64,000 nt of DNA from Burkholderiaceae bacterium (GTDB lineage Bacteria > Pseudomonadota > Gammaproteobacteria > Burkholderiales > Burkholderiaceae_C), in assembly GCA_017856435.1 (NCBI GenBank), contig JAFMFB010000004.1:1-64000 (forward strand), given 5' to 3'. The notes beneath the pieces are model-generated. The model was not told the origin of the DNA. It was given only the letters and a program-made list of their open reading frames with translations, and did no database searches. This document shows, piece by piece, positions 29,345-37,201 of the stretch (within the stretch, counting starts at the first letter, position 1; every line of letters begins with the position of its first letter). The position numbers and the translations under genes are program-made.

Positions 29345-30840
29345 ACCAGTTCACCCACAGGCTCAAGCAGGACCGTGGAGACGATTTGTTGATTGGGGAC
29401 ACCGGCGGCGAGCAACTGTGACTCCAGGGCCTGAACAAATTTTTCAGGGCCAGCCAGATAGAAATCACACTCGATGTCAAACAAGTCGGCACGCATGGCT
29501 TGGGCCATCAGCAGCGCCCCCGAGCCCTGATCGGTGTCAGATATCAACTCGTATTCAAACTGATCCAGGGCCTCACCCCAGGCACGGCACTGATTTTCCA
29601 GAAAGTGGCCACTGGGCTGGGTTGACAGCCAGAACAGGGAGATCGAAGGTGCGCTGTCCAACGCCAGTGCATGCTCGATCAAGCTCTTGATGGGCGCAAA
29701 ACCAGTATCACAGGCTGCAAACACCAGCGGTCGGGGACTATCGAGCAGGACAAAGTTACCGCTCGGGCCCCAGACTGTGACCGCATCGCCAGCTTTGATG
29801 TCGCCCGAAAACAAATGTTTCGCAAAAGGATCTTTGGAATGATTTTCAATGTAGAAATGAAGATTGCGGTCATCACAAGGGCAACTCGCAACCGGATAGA
29901 GGCTATGGGCTTCATTGCCATCAGCACGCCGGTAACCCAGGGTCACAGATTGACCGGCCAGGAAGCGCAGTCGATGGCTTCGGGGTGTTTGAAGGTGGAG
30001 TCTTTGCACTCCATCTGCCAGAACGGTCACCGCACGCACGGTCGCCACAATCTGTTGCTGTGGAATGTCTTTCGGACCGCTGGCCTCAAGGAGTTCCAGC
30101 GTCAGTTCACTGCTGGCCGCAGTATGTGCACACAACAAGGTATAGCCCTGGGATTTTTCTGCTTCGGAAAGCGGGTAGTCATAGGACTGGGTCCGCACCA
30201 CCTGACCTGAGATCACACGCACCTTGCACATGCCACAGGTGCCATTGCCGCAGCCATAGTTCAGCTTCAAGCCGGCCCGCAAACCTGCCTGCAGCAGCGT
30301 GTCATGGCCTTCGACACAAAACTCATTGCCGCTGGGGCGAACCGTCACCTGGGCCGTCATTACTTTAAGCATGTCATCCATCACTGATAGCAGGTCAGCC
30401 TGCTCGGTAGCCAAGGCTTGGGCAAGCCCTTGCTCGAGAAAACTTTCAAGGGCCTTGATTTGTACTGGCGAGGCACCCGCGTCGAGCAATTCCTTGATGC
30501 GAGCACGCAAATCCACTACCAGCGCATGGTAACGCTGAAGGTGTCGTCTGACATCGGCCAGTTCCTGGGTCTGATCGAAAAGTCGCTGCGCCAGCACCTC
30601 CTGGCTTGGCAGCAGGCGCTCTCGCACGCGCCGTCCAAAGGCCTCGTCCTTGATCAGCTTGACCCGCTCCAACATGCCGGACTCTTCCAGCTTGACCGAG
30701 GGATAGAGCTGCAACAGCTGATCGGTCGAGATCAGGCCATCATTGAGAAGCAAGGCCCCATCACGCACCTGCTGCTGCAGCACGCCTCGTGATACGCCCA
30801 CCAGCTGCGCGGCTCGCCAGAGGGTCATCAAGTGCGTCAT
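29341..30840 (-). CDS. HTH/coiled-coil - [2Fe-2S] ferredoxin - FNR-like reductase fusion
   Basis: A 499-residue protein with four parts. Residues 5-50 resemble a MerR/excisionase-type HTH (TLWRAAQLVGVSRGVLQQQV, GLISTDQLLQLYP). Residues 60-150 are a charged helical region likely to form a coiled coil. Residues 163-250 are a plant-type ferredoxin with Cys197, Cys202, Cys205 (YGCGNGTCGMC) and Cys237. Residues 264-499 are an FAD/NAD(P)-binding reductase module (LYPVAS, FAACDTGFAPIKSLIEHAL). The start at 30840 overlaps the TauD stop as ATGA. It probably transfers electrons between NAD(P)H and a partner, perhaps the adjacent dioxygenase; a DNA-binding role is speculative. Confidence 0.82.
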   Translation of the reverse strand: MTHLMTLWRAAQLVGVSRGVLQQQVRDGALLLNDGLISTDQLLQLYPSVKLEESGMLERVKLIKDEAFGRRVRERLLPSQEVLAQRLFDQTQELADVRRHLQRYHALVVDLRARIKELLDAGASPVQIKALESFLEQGLAQALATEQADLLSVMDDMLKVMTAQVTVRPSGNEFCVEGHDTLLQAGLRAGLKLNYGCGNGTCGMCKVRVISGQVVRTQSYDYPLSEAEKSQGYTLLCAHTAASSELTLELLEASGPKDIPQQQIVATVRAVTVLADGVQRLHLQTPRSHRLRFLAGQSVTLGYRRADGNEAHSLYPVASCPCDDRNLHFYIENHSKDPFAKHLFSGDIKAGDAVTVWGPSGNFVLLDSPRPLVFAACDTGFAPIKSLIEHALALDSAPSISLFWLSTQPSGHFLENQCRAWGEALDQFEYELISDTDQGSGALLMAQAMRADLFDIECDFYLAGPEKFVQALESQLLAAGVPNQQIVSTVLLEPVGELV

Positions 30841-31808
30841 GCCCTTACAGCTTCTCGGTTGGGCAGGCACGCCTGCGGTGTGATGCAGTCCAGAAAACGG
30901 GCCCGGTACAACAATCTGGGATGGGTGGGCTCATCGATAAAGGCGGTACGGTCATGCAGCACATTGTTGCTCACCAGACCCATGCCCGGCTCGAGGGTCA
31001 GATGAAAAACCCAAGGCGGTCTGGCTGCCAGAGTTGCTGCCATAAAGTCCACCGCATCGCGGGTGGTCGGGTCATCCTTCCAGACAATGCTTCGGGTGCG
31101 GGCGGTGTAGCGCAACTGCAGGCCGCCATCAGAACGCCGGCAAAAGACGGGGCCACTCTGTGCGGGCCGCGCCACGCCCTCCTGATCAACACGCTCGGGA
31201 ATGGTCATGGCATCGCTTGCCCAGAGCGCCTGCGCCCAGGCCGGGTTGGCGTCACGCACCGCAATGTAGAGCATGTCCGGGTCGGCCACGCCCGTTTGCC
31301 CACCCTCCTTGGCGGCGCGCACGCAATGCAGGATCATGCCCTCGATTCGCCTTGCCTGGGGGTGGTAGTACCCATCGGTATGCCATTTGATGGCCCGGTC
31401 TGTGTAGGGGATGAAATCACTGCGTGTCCCCCGTTGTTCTGCAGAGCTTGAGACTTCCGGGGTCTCGGGATGGTTGTGTGGCTGCGACAGGGTTGCTCTG
31501 GATACCGCAATGGGTGATATGCCGTCTTCATCGGCCAGCCAGTTGGCATCCAGGCGGTGCAGGCCCAGCTGGGCCCCGATCAGACGGGCAATGCGCTTGT
31601 CCTCCTCCAGGATCGGGCTGCGGTAAATCGCCATATTGCTGTGGGTGCAGCGCTGCAGCAAAGCAGTCTGTTCCGTCGCACTGAGTGATCTCGGATCAGA
31701 CACCGTCACGATCAGATCCTCGACCGAACGAGGCTGGGACGCCAGCTTGGCCTGTCGCCAGCGCGCATAGGCCACGGGCTGATCAGGATCGAATGGATCG
31801 TCAACCAT
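30837..31808 (-). CDS. TauD/TfdA-family Fe(II)/2-oxoglutarate dioxygenase
   Basis: A 323-residue protein with the iron facial triad His143, Asp145 (KWHTDGYYH) and distal His285 in NNVLHDRTAF; Arg287 and the following RLLYRARFL region would hold 2-oxoglutarate. TauD relatives release sulfite from taurine or hydroxylate other acids, but substrate cannot be inferred here. The ATG at 31808 starts one base after the previous stop; the frame is open upstream without need. Co-location with dsr and a ferredoxin-reductase suggests a sulfur-related or regulatory oxidation. Confidence 0.85.
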   Translation of the reverse strand: MVDDPFDPDQPVAYARWRQAKLASQPRSVEDLIVTVSDPRSLSATEQTALLQRCTHSNMAIYRSPILEEDKRIARLIGAQLGLHRLDANWLADEDGISPIAVSRATLSQPHNHPETPEVSSSAEQRGTRSDFIPYTDRAIKWHTDGYYHPQARRIEGMILHCVRAAKEGGQTGVADPDMLYIAVRDANPAWAQALWASDAMTIPERVDQEGVARPAQSGPVFCRRSDGGLQLRYTARTRSIVWKDDPTTRDAVDFMAATLAARPPWVFHLTLEPGMGLVSNNVLHDRTAFIDEPTHPRLLYRARFLDCITPQACLPNREAVRA

Positions 31809-31809
31809 C

Positions 31810-32418
31810 TCAGTCACCGGTCTGTGCGCCCCGCCGCTTGGTTCTCGGTTCGCTCGAATGGATACCCTGAAATCCCCGCTTGACCATTTCCAGGGCTTCG
31901 GGAACCTCATAAGCCATCACCTGGTCCTTGACCCAATGCCGGTCCTTGTCCGGCAGGACCGACTCCAATCGGCTGCCAAAGTAGCGCACAAAAGCAAAGT
32001 CAGGTCCCTCTGGACTGTGGCCAAAATCAGCATAGCCATCGGCCAGCTCATTGCACTGGTCGATGAATTGATCGCGCCAGCGCTGCTCGCCAGGGGCTGG
32101 TTCTCCCAACCATTCCTGTTCACTCTCCTCCAGGATTTCTGCCAACCGGACAATCAGCGCCGGCGTGAATTCAGCACGCTGCTCACCTGTGAGGTTGTCG
32201 TAGGCCATGCGGTCCACCACTTGGGCCAGGAATGCCAGCGCCTCGCGCATGAAGGCAAAGTAAGACGGCCCAACATCAATGTCAAACTTGGCCTCGCGCA
32301 TCTGCTTGACCATGTTCTGCGTGACCCGCCAGACGATAAAAGCCATGGCACTGGCATTTTCGCGAGGCGTCTTGGGCCGTTCGGCCTTGAACCACTGATT
32401 TTTGATACGGATGGCCAT
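31810..32418 (-). CDS. Uncharacterised helical protein of the accessory sulfur operon
   Basis: A 202-residue soluble protein starting MAIRIKNQWFKAERPKTPRENASAMAF. It is rich in Trp, Glu, Arg and Phe and predicted mainly helical, with no signal peptide and a single cysteine (DQCNELADGYADFGHS). I do not recognise a family. It lies one base upstream of the dioxygenase start and 73 bases after the DsrC-like gene, so it belongs to the operon. Confidence 0.7.
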   Translation of the reverse strand: MAIRIKNQWFKAERPKTPRENASAMAFIVWRVTQNMVKQMREAKFDIDVGPSYFAFMREALAFLAQVVDRMAYDNLTGEQRAEFTPALIVRLAEILEESEQEWLGEPAPGEQRWRDQFIDQCNELADGYADFGHSPEGPDFAFVRYFGSRLESVLPDKDRHWVKDQVMAYEVPEALEMVKRGFQGIHSSEPRTKRRGAQTGD

Positions 32419-32491
32419 CTTGCGTCCCGAGGCTTCAGCTGACGAACTTGCGGCGTATCCCGATTGAGCTCATGAAATCAGAACTCAATGA

Positions 32492-32824
32492 TCAGTACCC
32501 ACCTTTGCCCAGAGGCTGTGGCAGGCCGGCCACCTTGGACGATTGACGGTTGGGTTGCATCGGAAAAAGCTCATAGAGACGCTTTTTCCAATCAATACTG
32601 TCATCGTTTTCTGTCAGCATGGACACCATATTGCGGAAATTAGGTGTATGCCCATCTTCCTGGTAGCGCTCTCGCATGAATTTGACCACCGACCAATGAT
32701 CGTCGGTCAATGTGAGACCCTCAGCCTCGGCGATCACTTTGACAACTTCCTCGCCAAAGTTGGGCTCGAGCAAAAAACCATCATTGTCAGTTTCCAATTC
32801 CACGCCTTCGACCATGTAACTCAT
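32492..32824 (-). CDS. DsrC/TusE-family paralogue lacking both redox cysteines
   Basis: A 110-residue DsrC-fold protein, the same length as the canonical DsrC at 37582. The family tail is present as RLYELFPMQPNRQSSKVAGL, but the position of the inner cysteine (Cys98 in DsrC) is Ser96, and the penultimate cysteine is replaced in the ending PLGKGGY. It therefore cannot form the intramolecular disulfide or carry trisulfide. Cysteine-poor DsrC relatives have been proposed as regulatory proteins (RspA, from memory). The ATG at 32824 follows AAGGAG by nine bases. Confidence 0.88.
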   Translation of the reverse strand: MSYMVEGVELETDNDGFLLEPNFGEEVVKVIAEAEGLTLTDDHWSVVKFMRERYQEDGHTPNFRNMVSMLTENDDSIDWKKRLYELFPMQPNRQSSKVAGLPQPLGKGGY

Positions 32825-32850
32825 GCTTGATGACTCCTTAAGAAAAAAAA

Positions 32851-33477
32851 TCAATCCCCTACCGCAGCTGTCGTCTTATGCGGCACAAAGATACCGCAAC
32901 CCAGCAGACGAAGTTCACCCAGCCCCAGCTCCTGCAAGCGCAAGGAATCAGTGTTGGACAGGTTATGCACCATCAGGCTGAAAGTCGTCGTTGATCCGGC
33001 CCTGGTTTGACAGGCCCCTCGGCGACCACAAATCCAGGGGGCCCGGATGCCCAGTTCGCTCAGGGCGCCTGAGACCATATCAACAAAATCGGTCTCCTCG
33101 GAGTTTCTCGCCGCCACTGCATAGGCATAGAGTGCGGCATGGGGGAAAAGTTCGCGCACATGCGGCTCCCCTAGAACAATCTCCCTACCCGCCAATCTGA
33201 GGGTTCGGCCCGCCAGCCCCCTGGCCCCTTCAAGCCGCACCAGGGGAACACGCAGCACCAGGCGCGAGCGACCGGAAAGCAAAAACTGATCGCCGCTGCC
33301 GTGGGCCAGCTTGATGGGGTGAACACCTGCGGCCGGCTCGTCCGACAACCAAGGCAATTCATCGGTCAGGGCATCCCGCAGCAGTTGCGGGTAATCCGCA
33401 GGCAGATTGCGCCCTCGTAGGGGGAAGATCAGGTCCACCATGCCGTTCAAGGCTGCATCGTCCTTATTCACCGCCAT
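32851..33477 (-). CDS. Cas6/Cmx6-like RAMP protein without CRISPR context
   Basis: A 208-residue protein resembling the Cas6 variant annotated as type I-MYXAN Cas6/Cmx6. It has VDLIFPLRGRNLPADYPQLL at 14-33, GVHPIK at 51-56, a strand-rich middle (SRLVLRVPLVRL), and the glycine-rich C-terminal loop LQELGLGELRLLGCGIF at 181-197, typical of RAMP RNA-binding folds. His53 could be the catalytic residue but this is not established. No CRISPR repeats, other cas genes or adaptation genes are in the window. A start at 33495 (GTG) or 33441 is possible; 33477 is the first ATG. It overlaps the preceding gene by 14 bases. Confidence 0.72.
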   Translation of the reverse strand: MAVNKDDAALNGMVDLIFPLRGRNLPADYPQLLRDALTDELPWLSDEPAAGVHPIKLAHGSGDQFLLSGRSRLVLRVPLVRLEGARGLAGRTLRLAGREIVLGEPHVRELFPHAALYAYAVAARNSEETDFVDMVSGALSELGIRAPWICGRRGACQTRAGSTTTFSLMVHNLSNTDSLRLQELGLGELRLLGCGIFVPHKTTAAVGD

Positions 33478-33736
33478 TCCTATCGTTATTCCCACCAGGG
33501 TTTGGAGCGGATCCAGCGCCAGTTTGCGTGATCTGCAACTGAGCCCAAGCCGTCAGTGCTTGTCCCCAGCTCAAAGCTGTAGCCGGATCAATGTCAAAAA
33601 TCGTGAAACGGCTTTTTTCCCGAATCCGGGTTCGCAGAAAACTCATGCCGCCCGCCTCGAAATCCAGCTGCTGCAACTCAATTTCCTGTCCCCCAATAGG
33701 GACTTTGAGTTTGTGGATCGGTGTTATCTGGGTCAT
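33464..33736 (-). CDS. Uncharacterised small protein, first gene of the accessory sulfur operon
   Basis: A 90-residue protein starting MTQITPIHKLKVPIGGQEIE, with a compact folded part up to about residue 65 (FLRTRIREKSRFTIFDIDP, SWGQALTAWAQ) and a Gly/Asn-rich tail. No cysteine. The ATG at 33736 is preferred over a GTG at 33769. Its 3' end overlaps the Cas6-like gene. It is first in the operon, opposite dsrA, so its expression should follow the shared promoter region. Function unknown. Confidence 0.68.
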   Translation of the reverse strand: MTQITPIHKLKVPIGGQEIELQQLDFEAGGMSFLRTRIREKSRFTIFDIDPATALSWGQALTAWAQLQITQTGAGSAPNPGGNNDRNGGE

Positions 33737-33852
33737 GTCTCGATCATGTTTTGGGCTGAAACCGGTCACAGGCCAGCAATCCGGCCCCCCTCAAGGGCTA
33801 ATTGGCGCAATTCCCTGCTTGACAGTCTATAACCGGCAAGAGGGGTCGGGCA

Positions 33853-33867
33853 TAACCCATTTGGATA
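33853..33867. promoter_or_regulatory. Imperfect palindrome in the divergent dsr promoter region
   Basis: TAACCCATTTGGATA, in the 287-base region between the accessory operon (start 33736) and dsrA (start 34024). The core ACCCAT-NN-GGATA matches palindromes upstream of the sensor kinase (49602), sulP (61771) and tusA (63737). It lies 156 bases from dsrA and 116 bases from the divergent gene. Candidate site for the NarL-like regulator at 47643. Nothing else clear was found in this region apart from the dsrA ribosome-binding site AAGGAG at 34011. Confidence 0.42.
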
Positions 33868-34023
33868 GCCATCAATACTCAACTAGGATGATGGCAAATA
33901 TTGATTACAAACGTCTACCATCGGGTTCAAGACTGTTATTATGAATTGTCTGTTGCGCAGTGGATTGAAAGATTCAACGCTTGACAGGAATTCAGCTGGC
34001 CGAATTGTTTAAGGAGATGCAAG

Positions 34024-35322
34024 ATGGCTAAGAAGATGCATGACACCCCGATGCTCGATCAACTCGAGAGCGGACCTTGGCCCAGTTTTGTGACGGGTCT
34101 GAAACGTCTTGCCAAAGACAAGGACTACATGGTTGACGTCCTGGGCCAGCTTGAGACCTCCTACAAGACACGCAAAGGCTACTGGAAAGGCGGCACGGTC
34201 GGTGTGTTTGGCTACGGCGGCGGGGTTATTCCACGCTTCACCGAACTCAAGGATGCTGAGGGCAAGCCTCAATTCCCAGACGCTGCTGAATTTCACACCC
34301 TGCGTGTGCAGCCGCCTCCGGGCATGCACTACAACACCGACGTCCTGCGCAAGATGTGTGACATCTGGGAAAAGCATGGTTCGGGTCTGATCGCCTTTCA
34401 CGGACAGTCCGGCGACATCATGTTCCAGGGCGCCAAAACCGACAAGGTCCAGGACGCTTTTGACGAAATCAACGAGCTTGGATTCGATCTGGGTGGTGCT
34501 GGTCCCGCGGTTCGCACCTCGATGAGTTGCGTGGGTGCGGCCCGTTGCGAGCAATCCTGCTTCGATGAGGCCAGAGCCCACCGCCAGGTGCTCAACACCT
34601 TCACGGACGACATCCACCGCCCTGCCCTGCCCTACAAATTCAAGTTCAAGTTTTCTGGTTGCTCCAATGACTGCATGAACTCGATCCAGCGCGCCGACAT
34701 GGCTGTCATTGGCACCTGGCGTGACAACATGCGCACCGATGAGGGGTTGGCCAGAAAGTGGTTTGAAAAGCACGGCATGAACGAGCTGGTCAACGATGTG
34801 ATCAACCGTTGCCCAACCAAGACCATCATGCTCAAGGAAGTCAAGGATGTTGCCAAAGGCGACAACATTTCCAGCGTGAAGATCAACGACACCCAGTGTC
34901 TAGAGATCGACAACAGCAACTGCGTGCGCTGCATGCACTGCATCAACGTCATGACGGGCGCCTTGTCCCACGGCACTGATACTGGCGCCACCATCTTGGT
35001 GGGCGGCAAGCGCACCCTCAAAATTGGCGACCTGATGGGAACCGTTGTGGTGCCCTTCATGCCCCTGAAAACCGACGACGACTACAAGGAGCTGGTGTCC
35101 CTAGCCCAGCGAGTCATCGATTTCTTTGCTGAAAACGCCCTGGAGCATGAGCGCACCGGTGAAATGATCGAACGTATCGGTTTGGTCAACTTCCTGGAGG
35201 GGGTTGAGCTCGAAATTGATCCCAACATGGTGGCCACGCCCAGAACCAATCCTTATGTGCGTACCGACGGCTGGGAAGAAGACGCCGCCAAGTACATGGC
35301 CCGCAAGAAGGCTGCCGCTTGA
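34024..35322 (+). CDS. dsrA: Reverse-type dissimilatory sulfite reductase subunit alpha
   Basis: A 432-residue cytoplasmic siroheme/[4Fe-4S] protein. Together with DsrB it oxidises sulfane sulfur delivered by DsrC to sulfite. Cluster-binding cysteines appear in SCVGAARCEQSC near residue 177 and SGCSNDC near 218; a ferredoxin-like insertion has NCVRCMHCINVM near 300. The sulfur-oxidising type is inferred from the operon (dsrEFH, dsrL), not from this protein alone. The ribosome-binding site AAGGAG lies seven bases before the ATG. First gene of a 15-gene operon. Confidence 0.96.
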   Translation: MAKKMHDTPMLDQLESGPWPSFVTGLKRLAKDKDYMVDVLGQLETSYKTRKGYWKGGTVGVFGYGGGVIPRFTELKDAEGKPQFPDAAEFHTLRVQPPPGMHYNTDVLRKMCDIWEKHGSGLIAFHGQSGDIMFQGAKTDKVQDAFDEINELGFDLGGAGPAVRTSMSCVGAARCEQSCFDEARAHRQVLNTFTDDIHRPALPYKFKFKFSGCSNDCMNSIQRADMAVIGTWRDNMRTDEGLARKWFEKHGMNELVNDVINRCPTKTIMLKEVKDVAKGDNISSVKINDTQCLEIDNSNCVRCMHCINVMTGALSHGTDTGATILVGGKRTLKIGDLMGTVVVPFMPLKTDDDYKELVSLAQRVIDFFAENALEHERTGEMIERIGLVNFLEGVELEIDPNMVATPRTNPYVRTDGWEEDAAKYMARKKAAA

Positions 35323-35375
35323 AGACACTGCGACCAGTTATTTCTCAAATCTAGCGAACAACGGGAAGACAACAG

Positions 35376-36446
35376 ATGGCTCAAATGCGTACCCCAATCG
35401 AGAGCGGCGTGCCCGACAACAAGCAGTACATGCACCCCACGCTGCTCAAGAACTATGGCAACTGGCGCTACCATGATCGGCCCCGTCCGGGCGTACTGCA
35501 CCATGTTTCCCACAACGGTGACGAGGTCTGGTCAGTCCGCGCGGGCACACAGCGTCAGATGGATGTCTACACCATCCGCAAGCTGTGTGACATTGCCGAC
35601 ACCTATGCCGAAGGGCATGTGCGTTTCACCATCCGCTCCAACATCGAGTTCATGGTTTCCGACCCGAACAAGGTGGCTCCGCTGATCAATGCCCTTGAGG
35701 AAAGCGGTTTCCCGGTCGGCGGGACCGGCAACTCTGTGTCCATGATTGCCCATACCCAGGGCTGGTTGCATTGCGATATTCCGGGTACCGACGCCTCGGG
35801 TGCCGTCAAGGCCTTGATGGACGATCTCTACGAGGAATTCAAGCGCGAGGAAATGCCTAACCGTGTGCACCTCTCCACCAGTTGCTGCGAGATCAATTGC
35901 GGCGGCCAGGCCGACATTGCCATCATCGTCCAGCACACCAAGCCCCCGGTGATCAACCATGATCTGGTGGCCAATGCCTGTGAGCGTCCCGCCGTGGTGG
36001 CACGCTGCCCGGTTGCCGCGATCCGTCCGGCACTGGTCAATGGAAAGCCCTCGCTGGAGGTTGATGAGAAAAAATGTATTTGCTGCGGCGCCTGCTACCC
36101 ACCGTGCCCGCCCATGCAGATCAATGATCCGGAGCACTCCAAGTTGGCTATCTGGGTAGGGGGCAAGAACTCCAATGCGCGTGGCAAGCCCACGTTCATG
36201 AAGATGGTGGCGTCTGGCCTGCCCAACAACCCGCCGCGCTGGCCTGAGGTGTCGGCGATGGTAAGAAAAATTCTTAACACCTACAAGGAAGATGCCCGCC
36301 CCTGGGAACGCATTTCCGACTGGGTTGAGCGGATCGGCTGGCCCCGCTTCTTTGAAAAATGCGACCTGCCCTTCACTAAATACCTGATCGACGACTGGCG
36401 TGGTTCCCGCTCCAACCTGAACGCCTCCACCCATATTCGCTTCTGA
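35376..36446 (+). CDS. dsrB: Reverse-type dissimilatory sulfite reductase subunit beta
   Basis: A 356-residue partner of DsrA. Siroheme-[4Fe-4S] cysteines lie in STSCCEINCGGQAD near residue 170, and a ferredoxin insertion follows with CICCGACYPPCPPMQ near 230. The basic segment RPRPGVLHHVS near residue 33 is typical of DsrB. It lies 53 bases after dsrA. Length is normal. Confidence 0.96.
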   Translation: MAQMRTPIESGVPDNKQYMHPTLLKNYGNWRYHDRPRPGVLHHVSHNGDEVWSVRAGTQRQMDVYTIRKLCDIADTYAEGHVRFTIRSNIEFMVSDPNKVAPLINALEESGFPVGGTGNSVSMIAHTQGWLHCDIPGTDASGAVKALMDDLYEEFKREEMPNRVHLSTSCCEINCGGQADIAIIVQHTKPPVINHDLVANACERPAVVARCPVAAIRPALVNGKPSLEVDEKKCICCGACYPPCPPMQINDPEHSKLAIWVGGKNSNARGKPTFMKMVASGLPNNPPRWPEVSAMVRKILNTYKEDARPWERISDWVERIGWPRFFEKCDLPFTKYLIDDWRGSRSNLNASTHIRF

Positions 36447-36468
36447 CCAGCGCCTAATTCTTTTTAGT

Positions 36469-36828
36469 ATGAAATTCGGGATTCTTGTTAGCGAAGGGCC
36501 CTACACCCATCAGGCTTCGGACAGTGCCTACCAATTCGTGATGGCGGCCCTGGCCAAAGGCCACGAGGTGCAACGGGTGTTCTTCTACCACGACGGGGTG
36601 AACAACGCCACGCGTCTGACTGAACCACCTCAGGATGACCGGCATATTGTCAACCGCTGGTCGGAACTGGCTGCCAACCACAAGGTTGATCTTGTGGTGT
36701 GCGTGGCGGCGGCCTTGCGCCGAGGCATCAAGGAAGAGGTGCTTGCCCCGGGATTCAGGATTTCCGGCCTGGGTCAGCTGGTTGATTCCGGCATCAAGTG
36801 TGACCGTCTGATGACCTTTGGAGACTGA
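36469..36828 (+). CDS. dsrE: Sulfurtransferase subunit DsrE
   Basis: A 119-residue TusD/DsrE-family protein of the DsrE2F2H2 sulfur-relay hexamer, which passes persulfide sulfur from TusA towards DsrC. The active cysteine falls exactly at Cys78 (LVVCVAAALRRG), as in Allochromatium DsrE. Its presence with dsrF and dsrH is a marker of sulfur oxidisers rather than sulfate reducers. It starts 22 bases after dsrB. Confidence 0.95.
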   Translation: MKFGILVSEGPYTHQASDSAYQFVMAALAKGHEVQRVFFYHDGVNNATRLTEPPQDDRHIVNRWSELAANHKVDLVVCVAAALRRGIKEEVLAPGFRISGLGQLVDSGIKCDRLMTFGD

Positions 36829-36832
36829 CGCA

Positions 36833-37189
36833 ATGAAAAAATTCATGTTCGTCAACCGCAAGGCTCCCTACGGCACCATCTATGCTCTTGAAAGCCTGGA
36901 AGTTGTGCTGATTACCGCCACTTTTGATCAGGACGTCAGCCTGGTATTCATGGACGATGGCGTCTATGAGCTGGTCAAGGGCCAGCAGACCAAGGAAATC
37001 GGTCTGAAAAACTTCTCGCCCACCTACCGCGCACTGGAAGGCTACGATGTCGAGAAGCTCTATGTCGATCAGGATTCCCTGACGCAACGTGGCTTGACAG
37101 AAAAAGATCTGCTGGTTCCGGTTGAGGTGCTGAACAACACGCAAATGGCTGAGTTGATGGCACAGCAGGACGTGGTTCTGAGTTTCTGA
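36833..37189 (+). CDS. dsrF: Sulfurtransferase subunit DsrF
   Basis: A 118-residue TusC/DsrF-family protein, structural subunit of the DsrEFH hexamer. It has the family start MKKFMFVNRKAPYGTIYALE and the LVFMDDGVYEL motif. The ATG at 36833 is four bases after dsrE; an in-frame start at 36818 would overlap dsrE and is not needed. No cysteine is present, as expected of DsrF. Confidence 0.94.
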   Translation: MKKFMFVNRKAPYGTIYALESLEVVLITATFDQDVSLVFMDDGVYELVKGQQTKEIGLKNFSPTYRALEGYDVEKLYVDQDSLTQRGLTEKDLLVPVEVLNNTQMAELMAQQDVVLSF

Positions 37190-37201
37190 AGGACAACATT
37201 G

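Noticed and set aside
33981-34016. TTGACA at 33981 as a -35 element for dsrA
   Set aside because: No acceptable -10 hexamer lies 16-18 bases downstream, and transcription would begin inside the AAGGAG ribosome-binding site.
27141-34023. A CRISPR array near the Cas6-like gene
   Set aside because: No run of regularly spaced direct repeats was found here or elsewhere in the window.
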